A stretch of DNA of 64,000 nucleotides, from the NCBI GenBank assembly GCA_963713815.1, contig CAVQNH010000024.1, forward strand, positions 1-64,000. The letters run 5' to 3'. The DNA is from RYN-230 sp963713815 (lineage in GTDB: Bacteria > Actinomycetota > Actinomycetes > Streptosporangiales > Streptosporangiaceae). Under the pieces are notes generated by a model. That model worked only from the letters and a program-made list of their open reading frames with translations. It was not told the DNA's origin and searched no databases. Both the position numbers and the translations under genes were made by a program. How positions within the stretch are numbered: the stretch's first letter is position 1; every line of letters begins with the position of its first letter. Shown in pieces: positions 34,767 through 43,182 of this stretch.

Positions 34767-35732
34767 GTGGTGACTGGGGCATACCGGGATGTGTTCGTGG
34801 CCATCGCCGGGGCGGCGGGCGCGCTGACCGGCCTGCTGTTCGTGGCCCTCTCCGTGGCCCCCCGGCCGCGCGCCGGGCAGCAGCCGGACGTCATCCGGCA
34901 GGTCCGGGCGGGGGCGGCGCTGCTGGCGTTCACTAATGCCCTGGCGGTCTCCCTCTTCGGGCTGGTGCCGCACAACGAGATCGGGTACCCGGCCGTCGTG
35001 GCCGGCGTCGGCGGTCTGCTGTTCACCCTGGGCGGGGTGCGGTCCATCCTGGCCGACCCAGCCGCGCGGCGCCGGATCAGGAGCCAGGTCGCGCTGATCG
35101 TGCTGCTGCTGGGAGTCTTCGGCTTCGAGATCGGGGCCGGCATCAACTCCATCATCACCCCGCACACCGACGCGCCGATCGACGTGATCGGCAACGTCCT
35201 GGCCGCCTCGCTGCTCATCGGCATCGCCCGTTCCTGGGAACTCGTGGGCGACCGCGACACCGGCATCGTGTCCTCCCTTGCCGCGCTCGCCGGGCACGAT
35301 CGCCATCTCGGGGGCTCCGTGGCCGGCCCGGCCGACGTCCCGCGGGATGACGCGGCTGACCCCGCCGGCCCGGCCAGTCCCACTCAGGTGGCTGGCCCCG
35401 CGACCCGGCTGGCCCTAGCGGCCCGGCTGGCCCTCGCGATCCGGCTGGCCCTCGCGACGCGGCTGGCCCCCGCGATGCGGCTGGGCCCGGCGGCCCGGGA
35501 GGCCGGGCAGACCACTCTTCCCCCGACGGGTGACCGGTTCGCGAGCCGGGGCGGACTGGCCGCAGATAGGCCCGGATCGGGCGCCGATCCAGCTATTTCG
35601 GGCGCACGTATGCGTGATGCTCGGGTTCCGTACTGGGGCGTTAGCGACCCAGCCCGCAGGCCGACTGGCCCCCAGCCAGCCCCGACACCGGGGACTCAGT
35701 CGGCCGCTGTGCCAGCGGAGGGCGGAGCATAG
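34767..35732 (+). CDS. Integral membrane protein with a repetitive C-terminal extension
   Basis: 321 aa from GTG 34767. The first 175 residues are a membrane domain with about five helices (FVAIAGAAGALTGLLFVALSVA, VRAGAALLAFTNALAVSLFGLVP, YPAVVAGVGGLLFTLGG, VALIVLLLGVFGFEIGAGINSI, VIGNVLAASLLIGIARSWELV), as in conserved actinobacterial proteins of unknown function. After residue 180 the sequence is low complexity, including six-residue repeats RLALAI encoded by 18-bp units at 35404-35490. The extension may be a recent read-through of repeats. Confidence 0.7.
   Translation: MVTGAYRDVFVAIAGAAGALTGLLFVALSVAPRPRAGQQPDVIRQVRAGAALLAFTNALAVSLFGLVPHNEIGYPAVVAGVGGLLFTLGGVRSILADPAARRRIRSQVALIVLLLGVFGFEIGAGINSIITPHTDAPIDVIGNVLAASLLIGIARSWELVGDRDTGIVSSLAALAGHDRHLGGSVAGPADVPRDDAADPAGPASPTQVAGPATRLALAARLALAIRLALATRLAPAMRLGPAAREAGQTTLPPTGDRFASRGGLAADRPGSGADPAISGARMRDARVPYWGVSDPARRPTGPQPAPTPGTQSAAVPAEGGA
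35404..35490 (+). repeat. In-frame 18-bp minisatellite in a membrane protein gene
   Basis: Five imperfect units (CGGCTGGCCCTCGCGAT-type) encode RLALAx. The unit length is a multiple of three, so the frame is kept. Confidence 0.7.
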
Positions 35733-36066
35733 CAGAGCTTCACATCCAAAAGTAGGACTTTCGGCCCTGTCCTTTATGGCTCTCAGCTGGTGAAATGTTT
35801 CGTGATGGCCACGGACCGGGCAGCCCCCGGAACCGGGCCAACTCGGGGGGCTGAGGGCCTCGTGTGCCGGGCTGGGGAGGCGCACGGGGCCCTCACACCG
35901 GTTCGGGGGAGACGGCCGGAGCGGTTTTCGTTGCGGCGAATGAAGCAACGGCCACCGCCCGCCTGCAGCCGGGCGGCCCCGCGGACGAAGTTCCGCCCGG
36001 GTAGAACAGCGGACGAAGTTCCGCCCGGGCAGTACAGCCGACGAAGTTCCGCCCGGGCCGTCCAGC
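35733..36066. other. Spacer with a 28-bp triple repeat and a dispersed 15-mer
   Basis: No gene is supported. Three copies of a 28-bp unit with core GGACGAAGTTCCGCCCGGG lie at 35981, 36009 and 36037. The 15-mer CGGTTTTCGTTGCGG at 35922-35936 also occurs at 7114 and 52841. Confidence 0.75.
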
Positions 36067-36846
36067 TCAGCCATGATCGCCGAACCAGTGCGCCAGTACC
36101 GCGAACGTCCGCGGGGCCGCGCCGTGCAGCCGGGCCGGGAAGCTCATCCAGCGGGGCACGTAGACCAGCTGGCGGTCATGCTCGAGCGCGGACCTGATCG
36201 CCTCGGCGGCCCGCTCGGCGGGCAGCGGCTCCGGCTTCCTGCGGCTATAGGGGCGGCCCCGGCGGTCGAAGAACGGGGTGTTCACCACGCCGGGCACGAT
36301 CACGCAGACGCCCACGCCCGAGCCTTCCAGTTCGTGGGCGAGGCTTTCGGCGAAGTTGGCCAGGCCCGCCTTGGCCGCCGAGTACACCGCCTCCTCCCGT
36401 ACCGAGGTCGCGCCCACGATTGACGACACGAACACGATCCGGCCGCTGCCCCGGGCGGTCATCCGGGGCAGCAGCCGCCGGGTCAGCTCGATCGGCGCGG
36501 CCAGGTTCACGGCCAGGATCTCGGCGATCTTGTCGCCGGTCATCTCGCTGACTGGCCCACACCAGCCGACGCCGGCGTTGTTGATCAGGATGTCGATGCC
36601 GGGGGCGCGGGCGTCCGCCGCCGCGACCTGGAGGGCCGCGTCGGCGAGTTCGGCCGGGCCCTGGGGCTCGGCGAGATCCGCCTTCAGCGCCAGGGCGCCC
36701 GTGTCGCGGGCCACCGCGTCCAGCCGGGCCGGGTCCCGCCCGGCGATCAGCAGCCGGGCCCCGGCCCTGGCCAGCACCCGCGCCGTGGCAGCGCCGATAC
36801 CCGATGATCCGCCGGTCACGAGAGTCACTGCGCCACGGAGCCGCAT
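36067..36846 (-). CDS. Short-chain dehydrogenase/reductase (SDR)
   Basis: 259 aa. The classical SDR motifs are all present: cofactor loop VTGGSSGIGAATARVLARAGA, NNAG (ILINNAGVGWCG), Ser in IVFVSSIVGA, and the catalytic YxxxK in AVYSAAKAGLANFAESLAHEL. The acidic/basic pattern after the first strand (AGRDPARL) suits NADP(H). The C-terminal part VYVPRWMSFPARLHGAAPRTFAVLA suggests membrane association, as in SDRs acting on lipids. The substrate is unknown. The start at 36846 is ATG. Confidence 0.92.
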   Translation of the reverse strand: MRLRGAVTLVTGGSSGIGAATARVLARAGARLLIAGRDPARLDAVARDTGALALKADLAEPQGPAELADAALQVAAADARAPGIDILINNAGVGWCGPVSEMTGDKIAEILAVNLAAPIELTRRLLPRMTARGSGRIVFVSSIVGATSVREEAVYSAAKAGLANFAESLAHELEGSGVGVCVIVPGVVNTPFFDRRGRPYSRRKPEPLPAERAAEAIRSALEHDRQLVYVPRWMSFPARLHGAAPRTFAVLAHWFGDHG

Positions 36847-36956
36847 TCCGCTACCGTCTCATGCCGCCTCTGGCCGGCCGCATACTGCCCTGCCCCTGCC
36901 GCGGGGATACCCGTCGGCAGGGATCATGCAGGTGAGCGCGGGTATGCGGGGCTGGC

Positions 36957-37364
36957 TCAGGCCGGTGCGGTGGCCTGCGCCACCGCCGCCGGAGAATCGG
37001 CCCAGACCCGCACGATGTCGCGCATCGACAGCAGGCCGATGACCTCCTGGCCCTCGATCACGACGAGGTGCCGGAAGCCGGACCGCACCATGGTCTCCGC
37101 GGCCTGCTGCAGGGTCCACTCGGGCGAAGCGAACACCACGTCCGTCGTGCGGTGCTCCGCGCAGAGCTCCTTGTCGGGGTCCTGCCCGGCGCCGAGTGAG
37201 TCCAGGATGTCGCGTTCAGTCAGGATCCCGACCCCCGCCTGCTGGTCGTCGGTCACCACGGCCGCGCCCACCCGGCGTGCGGACATGAGGCGCGCTGCCT
37301 CGCGGAGGGTATGCGCGGGCCCGATGGTGAGCACCAGCCTGGTCATGCCGTCTCGCACCTTCAC
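36957..37364 (-). CDS. Two-CBS-domain protein
   Basis: 135 aa. Two CBS motifs: residues about 1-62 (MKVRDGMTRLVLTIGPAHTLREAARLMSARRVGAAVV through GILTERDILDSL) and 75-125 (TDVVFASPEWTLQQAAETMVRSGFRHLVVIEGQEVIGLLSMRDIV). It probably binds adenine nucleotides and regulates an unknown partner. It is paralogous in layout to the protein at 11349-11807. Confidence 0.9.
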   Translation of the reverse strand: MKVRDGMTRLVLTIGPAHTLREAARLMSARRVGAAVVTDDQQAGVGILTERDILDSLGAGQDPDKELCAEHRTTDVVFASPEWTLQQAAETMVRSGFRHLVVIEGQEVIGLLSMRDIVRVWADSPAAVAQATAPA

Positions 37365-37552
37365 GATCGATCACTCCCCGGGCTGTGTCCGAGACACCAC
37401 GACCCGCCGGACCTTCCCGGCCAGGTGTGCCACCTCGTTGCGGATGCGCTTGTGCGTTTGTGACGAGCTAACCTCTCCAGCATCCGCGCATGCCCGCGCG
37501 AGGGCAAGCCCTTAGATCAAGCCCATCCGGCTACCCAAATATGCACATCAGG

Positions 37553-38344
37553 TCATGATCCGGGGCTAGCCAGGCGATCGAGCACCTCCTGGTGCAGCCG
37601 CGCGTTGGTGCAGACCACGCTGCCGGTGTCTGGCCTGGCGACCCCATCCAGGTCGGTGAACACGCCACCCGCCTCTTCCACGATGATCTGCAGCGCCGCG
37701 ATATCCCACAGCGACACGTCGGGCTCGGCCGAGATGTCCACCGCTCCCTCGGCGACCAGGACATGAGACCAGAAGTCGCCATAGGCCCGGGTCCGCCACA
37801 CCGAGCGGGCCAGGTCGAGGAAACCCGGCAGCACGCCCTTCTCCTCCCAGCCGGTCAGGCTCGAGTAGGAGAACGAGGCGTCCTCCATGCGGGCCACGTC
37901 CGAGACCCGGCAGCGGGTCGCCTTGGTCAGGCTCTTGCCCGTCCACGCCCCGTTGTCGCTGGCGGCCCACCAGCGCCGGCCGAGCGCCGGCGCGGAGACC
38001 ACGCCCATCACCACCTGGTCCCCGTCCATCAGGCCGATCAGCGTGGCCCAGACCGGGACACCGCGGACGTAGTTCTTGGTGCCGTCGATCGGGTCGATCA
38101 CCCAGCACCGGGGCCCGCCGCCGTCCCGGCCGAACTCCTCGCCCAGCACGGCGTCCCGCGGCCGGGACCGGCGCAGCACATTGCGCAGGGATTCCTCGGC
38201 CGCCTTGTCCGCGTCGGTGACCGGGGTCAGGTCAGGCTTGGCCTCGACGCGCAAGTCGAGGGCCCGGAAGCGGCGCGTGGTAATGTCATCGGCCGCGTCG
38301 GCGAGCACGTGGGCGAAACGTAGGTCGTCGTCGTATCCCGCCAT
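37553..38344 (-). CDS. hisN: Histidinol-phosphatase, inositol monophosphatase family (HisN-type)
   Basis: 263 aa from ATG 38344 (MAGYDDDLRFAHVLADAADD); the longer open frame upstream has no protein-like pattern. The metal-site motifs are LTPVTDADKAAEESLR, VLGEEFG, WVIDPIDGTKNYVRGVPVWATLIGL and the late SLWDIAALQIIVEEAGG. Actinobacterial relatives with the NYVRG variant are histidinol-phosphate phosphatases of histidine biosynthesis, but other sugar or inositol phosphates cannot be excluded. The gene is divergent from the aldo/keto reductase. Confidence 0.88.
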   Translation of the reverse strand: MAGYDDDLRFAHVLADAADDITTRRFRALDLRVEAKPDLTPVTDADKAAEESLRNVLRRSRPRDAVLGEEFGRDGGGPRCWVIDPIDGTKNYVRGVPVWATLIGLMDGDQVVMGVVSAPALGRRWWAASDNGAWTGKSLTKATRCRVSDVARMEDASFSYSSLTGWEEKGVLPGFLDLARSVWRTRAYGDFWSHVLVAEGAVDISAEPDVSLWDIAALQIIVEEAGGVFTDLDGVARPDTGSVVCTNARLHQEVLDRLASPGS

Positions 38345-38416
38345 GCCGCCAGACGGTATCGGATCACGGCCGCCGCGGCCATCCAGGGCCCGGGGGTGCT
38401 GTCGTAGCGTTACCGC

Positions 38417-39481
38417 ATGGACTACACGCACCTCGGCCGCAGCGGCGTGTCCGTGAGCAGGCTCTGCCTCGGCACCATGAATTTCGGTGCCATCACCAGC
38501 GAGGCCGATGCCCACGTCATCATGGACGCCGCCCATGAGCACGGCATCAACTTCTTCGACACCTCCAACACCTACGGCCAGCCGCGGGCCGAGGGCGTCA
38601 CCGAGTCGGTCATCGGCCGGTGGATGGCGGCGGGCGGCGGGCGCCGGGACCGCACGGTGCTGGCCACGAAGCTGTACGGCGGCAAGGGCGAGTGGCCCAA
38701 CGACCGTTTCCTGTCTGCCTTCAATATCCGCAGGGCCTGTGAGGAGTCGCTGCGCCGGCTGGGGACCGACCACATTGACCTGTACCAGATGCACCACGTG
38801 GACCGCAGCACGCCGTGGGACGAGATCTGGGAGGCCATGGACGTCCTGCGCACCCAGGGCAAGATCATTTACGTCGGGCTCGTCGAACTTCGCGGGCTGG
38901 CACATCGCCCAGGCCCAGGAGGCTGCCGCCCGCCGCCCGATGTTCGGGCTGGTCAGCGAGCAGTCCCTGTACAACCTCGCGGCGCGCACGGTCGAGCTGG
39001 AGGTGCTGCCCGCCTGCCAGGGATACGGCATCGGGGTCATCCCGTGGAGCCCGCTGCACGGCGGGCTGCTGAGCGGGGTGCTCAGGCGGCACGGCGCTCC
39101 GGCCGCGGGCGGTTCCGGCGGCCCGGGTGCGGGCGGTTCGGGCGGTTCGGGCGGCCCGGGTGCGGGCGGTCAGGATACGGGTCCTTCGGGCGGGCGGAGC
39201 TCGGGTGGCCGGGCGGCCGAGGCCATCCAGGAGATCCGGCCCCAGATCGAGGCCTACGAGGCGTTCTGCGCCGACCTCGGCGAGGACCCGGCCGTGGTCG
39301 CGCTGGCCTGGCTGCTGCACCAGCCTGCGGTGACCGCCCCGATCGTCGGCCCCGGACGCTGGATCAGCTGACCGGGGCGTTGCGGGCCCTGGAGGTCACG
39401 CTCGATGAGAAGACCCTCGGGCGGCTGGACGAGATTTTCCCCGGCCCGGGCGGCGCAGCCCCCGAAGCCTACGCTTGGTAA
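38417..39481 (+). CDS. Aldo/keto reductase with two compensating frameshifts
   Basis: Frame 1 gives the N-terminal barrel (MDYTHLGRSGVSVSRLCLGTMNFG, catalytic FFDTSNTYG, HIDLYQMHHVD, GKIIYVG). Near 38876 an extra G shifts the frame; frame 2 continues SSNFAGWHIAQAQEAAARR, IPWSPLHGGLLSGVL. A Gly-rich insert encoded by repeats (about 39100-39220) follows, then IEAYEAFCADLGEDPAVVALAWLL. Near 39350 a missing C returns to frame 1 (TLDQLTGALRALEVTLDEKTL). The family reduces aldehydes or ketones with NADPH. The substrate is unknown. The indels lie in G/C runs, so sequence error is a real possibility. Confidence 0.82.
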   Translation: MDYTHLGRSGVSVSRLCLGTMNFGAITSEADAHVIMDAAHEHGINFFDTSNTYGQPRAEGVTESVIGRWMAAGGGRRDRTVLATKLYGGKGEWPNDRFLSAFNIRRACEESLRRLGTDHIDLYQMHHVDRSTPWDEIWEAMDVLRTQGKIIYVGLVELRGLAHRPGPGGCRPPPDVRAGQRAVPVQPRGAHGRAGGAARLPGIRHRGHPVEPAARRAAERGAQAARRSGRGRFRRPGCGRFGRFGRPGCGRSGYGSFGRAELGWPGGRGHPGDPAPDRGLRGVLRRPRRGPGRGRAGLAAAPACGDRPDRRPRTLDQLTGALRALEVTLDEKTLGRLDEIFPGPGGAAPEAYAW

Positions 39482-39540
39482 CCCCTTCTCCCGCTTTGAT
39501 CACCCACGGTAACGCCAAGACCGGAGCGGCGCATTGTTCC

Positions 39541-39595
39541 CTTCGTGATCATGACTTAGGTGTCGTTCGAACGACCCTCAAGTCATGATCACGAA
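39541..39595. repeat. Palindromic intergenic element, copy B
   Basis: Perfect 16-bp arms (TTCGTGATCATGACTT, 39542-39557, and its complement at 39580-39595) enclose a second perfect palindrome, GTCGTTCGAACGAC (39562-39575), giving a cruciform-like shape. It lies between convergent genes and resembles copy A at 32562, so it may act as a terminator or a REP-type element. Confidence 0.8.
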
Positions 39596-39658
39596 CCGGA
39601 GCTGTGACTGGAGAGGCCAGTGCAGCCTCACCTTGTCGGGCGTCCCAGCCCGACCGGG

Positions 39659-40330
39659 CTACTCTGCCCAAGATTCGGTGGCCCGGAGGCGCTGCGCCCA
39701 CAGGTGCACACTCGTCCCGCTGGGCTCCCGCCTCTGGGACAGGGCCAGGAGGTTGCGGCACTGGGCGACCATCGCTTGCTGACGGGCGGCCCAGGCCGGA
39801 CGCTGGCCATAAGCGCCGAAGAATGAGCCCAGGGCGCCGACGTGGGCACCGTGGTGCATTCGGATGATCCATTCACACCAGGCCAGGTCCTCGACCGGAT
39901 CCCCAGCATGCGCCCATTCCCAGTCCAGCACCGCCGTCACTTCCCGGGTCGCCGCATCGAGCAGGATGTTTTGCGGACCGTAATCACCGTGCACCAGCAC
40001 CGCGGACCGTTCGCGGTTATCCCCGACATGCGCCTGCTCTGGGTCGATCGCGTGGACCCGCCGCAGCATCTGGCCGCACGCGCGCAGAACTGGCTCAGCC
40101 AGGGCGGCCTCGATCAGCTCCTGGCCAGGCACGCCAGGCATGAACCTCAGGCTGAGGCTGGTGTCGCTACTGCCGAGGACCGGCGCGACAGGCAGATGCC
40201 CGGCGACAGCGGACAGCACAGCAGCCTCACGGGCACAACGGACCCGGGCATCCGGTCCCTGATAGGACTTCGTGACCACCGAGTCGTCCCTGGTGGTGAG
40301 GTTCGTATAGCTATGCGGCATGACTTCCAC
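39659..40330 (-). CDS. Phosphotransferase, aminoglycoside phosphotransferase family
   Basis: 223 aa (start ATG 40330 or 40321). The APH motifs are VLVHGDYGPQNILLD (catalytic HGDxxxxN) and VTAVLDWEWAHAGDPVEDLAW (metal-binding DWE). The N-terminal nucleotide lobe is short (SVVTKSYQGPDARVRCAREAAVLSAVAG). Unlike the kinase at 14219, the HGD Asp is present. It may phosphorylate an antibiotic or a metabolite; the target cannot be inferred. Confidence 0.87.
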   Translation of the reverse strand: MEVMPHSYTNLTTRDDSVVTKSYQGPDARVRCAREAAVLSAVAGHLPVAPVLGSSDTSLSLRFMPGVPGQELIEAALAEPVLRACGQMLRRVHAIDPEQAHVGDNRERSAVLVHGDYGPQNILLDAATREVTAVLDWEWAHAGDPVEDLAWCEWIIRMHHGAHVGALGSFFGAYGQRPAWAARQQAMVAQCRNLLALSQRREPSGTSVHLWAQRLRATESWAE

Positions 40331-40500
40331 GAGATGCTCCCGCGGTCCTGGCCCAGGCAGTGCCCGAAGACTCAGGCACCGTCATCGAGTACAGCACGGA
40401 AGTCGACTCGCGCTCAGGGTCGAGGCGGCGGGTGGTTTGTCCCATGATCACGAAATGGGGCTAGGGGCTGGTGAGGCTGGTGTGATGGGGTAGTCGTGGG

Positions 40501-41577
40501 TCAGGGACCTGCGTCCGGGAACCGGGCCTCGGGGTCGGCGCCGGCGGGGTCGTCGCCTTCGCGGCTGCGGAGCAGGCGGCGCAGCGAGTCCAGCCGGGTC
40601 ACCAGGCGGCTGTCACCGCCCTGATCGCGGACCCAGGCGTCGAGGGCGCAATCGGGCTCCAGGTGGGTGCAGCCGGGCGGGCAGGCCGCGGTCCCCGGGG
40701 CCAGGTCCGGGAAGGCCCGCACCACCCGTTCGGGGGCCACGTGGGCCAGGCCGAAACCGCGCAGGCCCGGCGTGTCGATCAGCCAGCCGCCCCCGGGCAG
40801 CGGCAGCGCCACCGCCGACGAGGACGTGTGACGGCCCCGCCCGGTCACCGGGCTGACCGTGCCGACGGCCCGGTCCGCCCCCGGGATCAGCGCGTTGACC
40901 ATGGTGGACTTGCCCACCCCGGAATGCCCGACCAGCACGCTGACCCGGCCGGCCAGCGCGTCGCGGAGCGGGTCGAGCTGGGCGCTGGTCAGCGGCTGGC
41001 TGAGCACCACGTGGGGGACGCCGAGCGCGCCGTACGCGTCGAGCAGGAAGGTGGGCGGCGCGAGGTCGGCCTTGGTCAGGACGAGCAGCGGGGACAGGCC
41101 CGCGTCGTAGGCGGCGACCAGGAAACGGTCGATCAGCCGCGGCCGGGGCGGCGGATCGGCGAGGGCGGTGACGATCACCAGCTGGTCCGCGTTGGCCACG
41201 ATGACCCGTTCCACCGGGTCGGTGTCGTCGGCGGAACGGCGCAGGACGGACGTGCGCGGCTCGATCCGCACCACCCGGGCGAGGGTGCCCGGCTCGCCGG
41301 AGATGTCCCCGGCCAGCGCGACCCGGTCGCCCACCACCACGCTGCGGCGGCCGAGTTCGCGGGCCCGCATCGCGGTCACCGGGCGGTCCCCGACCAGAGT
41401 CCCGTAACGGCCGCGGTCCACCGCCGCCACGAAGGCCTCGGCCGCGTCCTCGTGGGCGGGCCGGCGCCGGGTCCGTGGCCGGGTGCTCTTCGCGGGCCGG
41501 ACCCGGACGTCGTCCTCGTCCAGGTGGGAGTAGGACGGCTGCCGGTTCAGGGAGCGCGCTCCAGCATCGCCGCCCAC
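40501..41577 (-). CDS. rsgA: Ribosome biogenesis GTPase RsgA
   Basis: 358 aa from GTG 41577, overlapping the aroA end by 31 nt. The protein has the OB-fold region (GDRVALAGDISGEPGTLARVVRIEPRTSVLRR), the circularly permuted GTPase motifs in the order G4 (LVLTKADL), G1 (VGHSGVGKSTMVNALI), G2/G3 (GRGRHTSSS, LIDTPGLRGFG), and a C-terminal zinc site (CPPGCTHLEPDCALDAWV). It helps mature the 30S subunit. Coupling to aroA is conserved in many actinobacteria. Confidence 0.95.
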   Translation of the reverse strand: MGGDAGARSLNRQPSYSHLDEDDVRVRPAKSTRPRTRRRPAHEDAAEAFVAAVDRGRYGTLVGDRPVTAMRARELGRRSVVVGDRVALAGDISGEPGTLARVVRIEPRTSVLRRSADDTDPVERVIVANADQLVIVTALADPPPRPRLIDRFLVAAYDAGLSPLLVLTKADLAPPTFLLDAYGALGVPHVVLSQPLTSAQLDPLRDALAGRVSVLVGHSGVGKSTMVNALIPGADRAVGTVSPVTGRGRHTSSSAVALPLPGGGWLIDTPGLRGFGLAHVAPERVVRAFPDLAPGTAACPPGCTHLEPDCALDAWVRDQGGDSRLVTRLDSLRRLLRSREGDDPAGADPEARFPDAGP

Positions 41578-42905
41578 GCCGAGGTGAAGCCGGGGAACGT
41601 CTTGCCCACGGTGGCCACGTTCTCGACCTGCAGGCCAGGCACCACGAGGCCGAGCACCGCCGCGGCCATCACCAGGCGGTGATCGTCGTAGGTGGCGAAG
41701 GGGCGGCTGGCCCGCAGCGGCCGCGGCCGGATCTCCAGCCCGTCATCGCGCTCGGTCACGTCGCCGCCCAGCGCGTTGATCTCGGTGGCCAGGGCGGCCA
41801 GCCGGTCGGTCTCCTGGTGACGCTGGTGGCCGATCCCGGTCAGCACCGACGGGGAGCCGGCCAGCGCCGCGAGCGCGCCCAGCACCATCGAAATCTCGCT
41901 GCAGTCGGCCAGGTCGGCGGTGATCCCGCGCAGCGCGGGCGGGCCGGTGACGGTCAGCCCGTCCGGGCCTACCGCGCACTCCGCGCCCATGTCCCGCAGC
42001 ACGCGCAGGATGTGCTCGGCGGGCTGGGTGGTCACCGCGGGCCAGCCCAGGATGGTCACGGTCCCCCCGGTGACCAGGGCCGCGGCCAGGAACGGCATGG
42101 AGTTCACCACGTCGGGCTGGACGGTGATCGGCTGGGTGCCGAGCGGGCCGGGGTGGACGAACCAGGTGTCGGGCAGGGCGCCCGCCGTGGAGTCGCGGGC
42201 GGCCGTCTCGACCGTGGCCCCGGCGTCGCGGAGCATCTGCACCGTCATCGCGATGTGCGGGGCCGAGGGGGCGCGGCCGCCGCGGTGCCGGACCTCGAGT
42301 CCCTTGTCGTACCGCGGGGCGGCGAGGAGCAGCCCGGACACCAGCTGCGAGGAGGCCGACGCGTCCACGGTGACCGCTCCGCCGGCCAGCGACCCGGCGC
42401 CGCGCACGGTGAACGGGATGGCGCCGCGTCCCCCGTCGTCGATGACCGCGCCGAGCTCGCGCAGCGCGCTGAGGATCCCGCCCACCGGCCGCTGGGAGGC
42501 CCGCGGGTCACCGTGGAATTCGGTGGCCACGCTGGCCAGCGCGGCCACCGGGGGGACGAAGCGCATCACGGTGCCTGCGTTCCCCACGTCCACCCGGGCG
42601 TCGCTGGCGGCCCAGCCGGGGGACACCCGCCAGGCCGCCGCCCCGGTGCCCCGGCTGTCGCCCGCGGTCCCCGTGTCCACCGTGGCCCCCAGCGCGCGGA
42701 GGGCCCCGGCCATCAGCAGGGTGTCCCGGGCCTGCAGCGGGTTGAGGATGCGGGCCGGCCCGGTGGCCAGGGCGGCCAGCACGAGAGCCCGGTTGGTCAT
42801 GGATTTCGACCCGGGCACCCGCAGCCGGGCCCGCACCGGGGCATCGGCCTGGGGGGTCGCCCAGGAGGGTGCCTGGCCTCCAGAATCCTGGCGTGCGGTG
42901 TCCAT
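41547..42905 (-). CDS. aroA: 3-phosphoshikimate 1-carboxyvinyltransferase (EPSP synthase)
   Basis: 452 aa from ATG 42905 (MDTARQDSGGQ); the frame extends further upstream without protein character. The family signatures are LRVPGSKSMTNRALVLAAL, VDVGNAGTVMRFVPPVAAL, GDPRASQRPVGGILSALRELGA and TEINALGGDVTERDDGLEIRP, with the C-terminal TYDDHRLVMAAAVLGL. It joins PEP to shikimate-3-phosphate in aromatic amino acid synthesis. It is followed by the overlapping rsgA and is divergent from the SRAP gene. Confidence 0.96.
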   Translation of the reverse strand: MDTARQDSGGQAPSWATPQADAPVRARLRVPGSKSMTNRALVLAALATGPARILNPLQARDTLLMAGALRALGATVDTGTAGDSRGTGAAAWRVSPGWAASDARVDVGNAGTVMRFVPPVAALASVATEFHGDPRASQRPVGGILSALRELGAVIDDGGRGAIPFTVRGAGSLAGGAVTVDASASSQLVSGLLLAAPRYDKGLEVRHRGGRAPSAPHIAMTVQMLRDAGATVETAARDSTAGALPDTWFVHPGPLGTQPITVQPDVVNSMPFLAAALVTGGTVTILGWPAVTTQPAEHILRVLRDMGAECAVGPDGLTVTGPPALRGITADLADCSEISMVLGALAALAGSPSVLTGIGHQRHQETDRLAALATEINALGGDVTERDDGLEIRPRPLRASRPFATYDDHRLVMAAAVLGLVVPGLQVENVATVGKTFPGFTSAWAAMLERAP

Positions 42906-43182
42906 GCTGTGAGCGTAATGGGTGTGCTGAGCGCATGGCCTGGAGTGAACCGAGGGAATCGGGGAAGAACCAGCGAGCGCTGTGTCCGGTGGGTCGTTCT
43001 GTCGGACCCGGATGGGACGATCCCCTGGTCGGGCCGGACCGTGGCTGGCCCGGGACGGGTCCGCCCGGCCCGGAACAGCGGCCGAGGTTTGGTAATCAAG
43101 ATTTGTGGTTATTAAGTGCCACATTCTGTGCTTCCCCGGTGCTGCCCCAGCAGCCCCAGCTACGTAGTGATCAGGTGACGAC

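Noticed and set aside
35981..36064. CRISPR array
   Set aside because: Only three units with a 28-bp period and spacers of about 7-9 bp.
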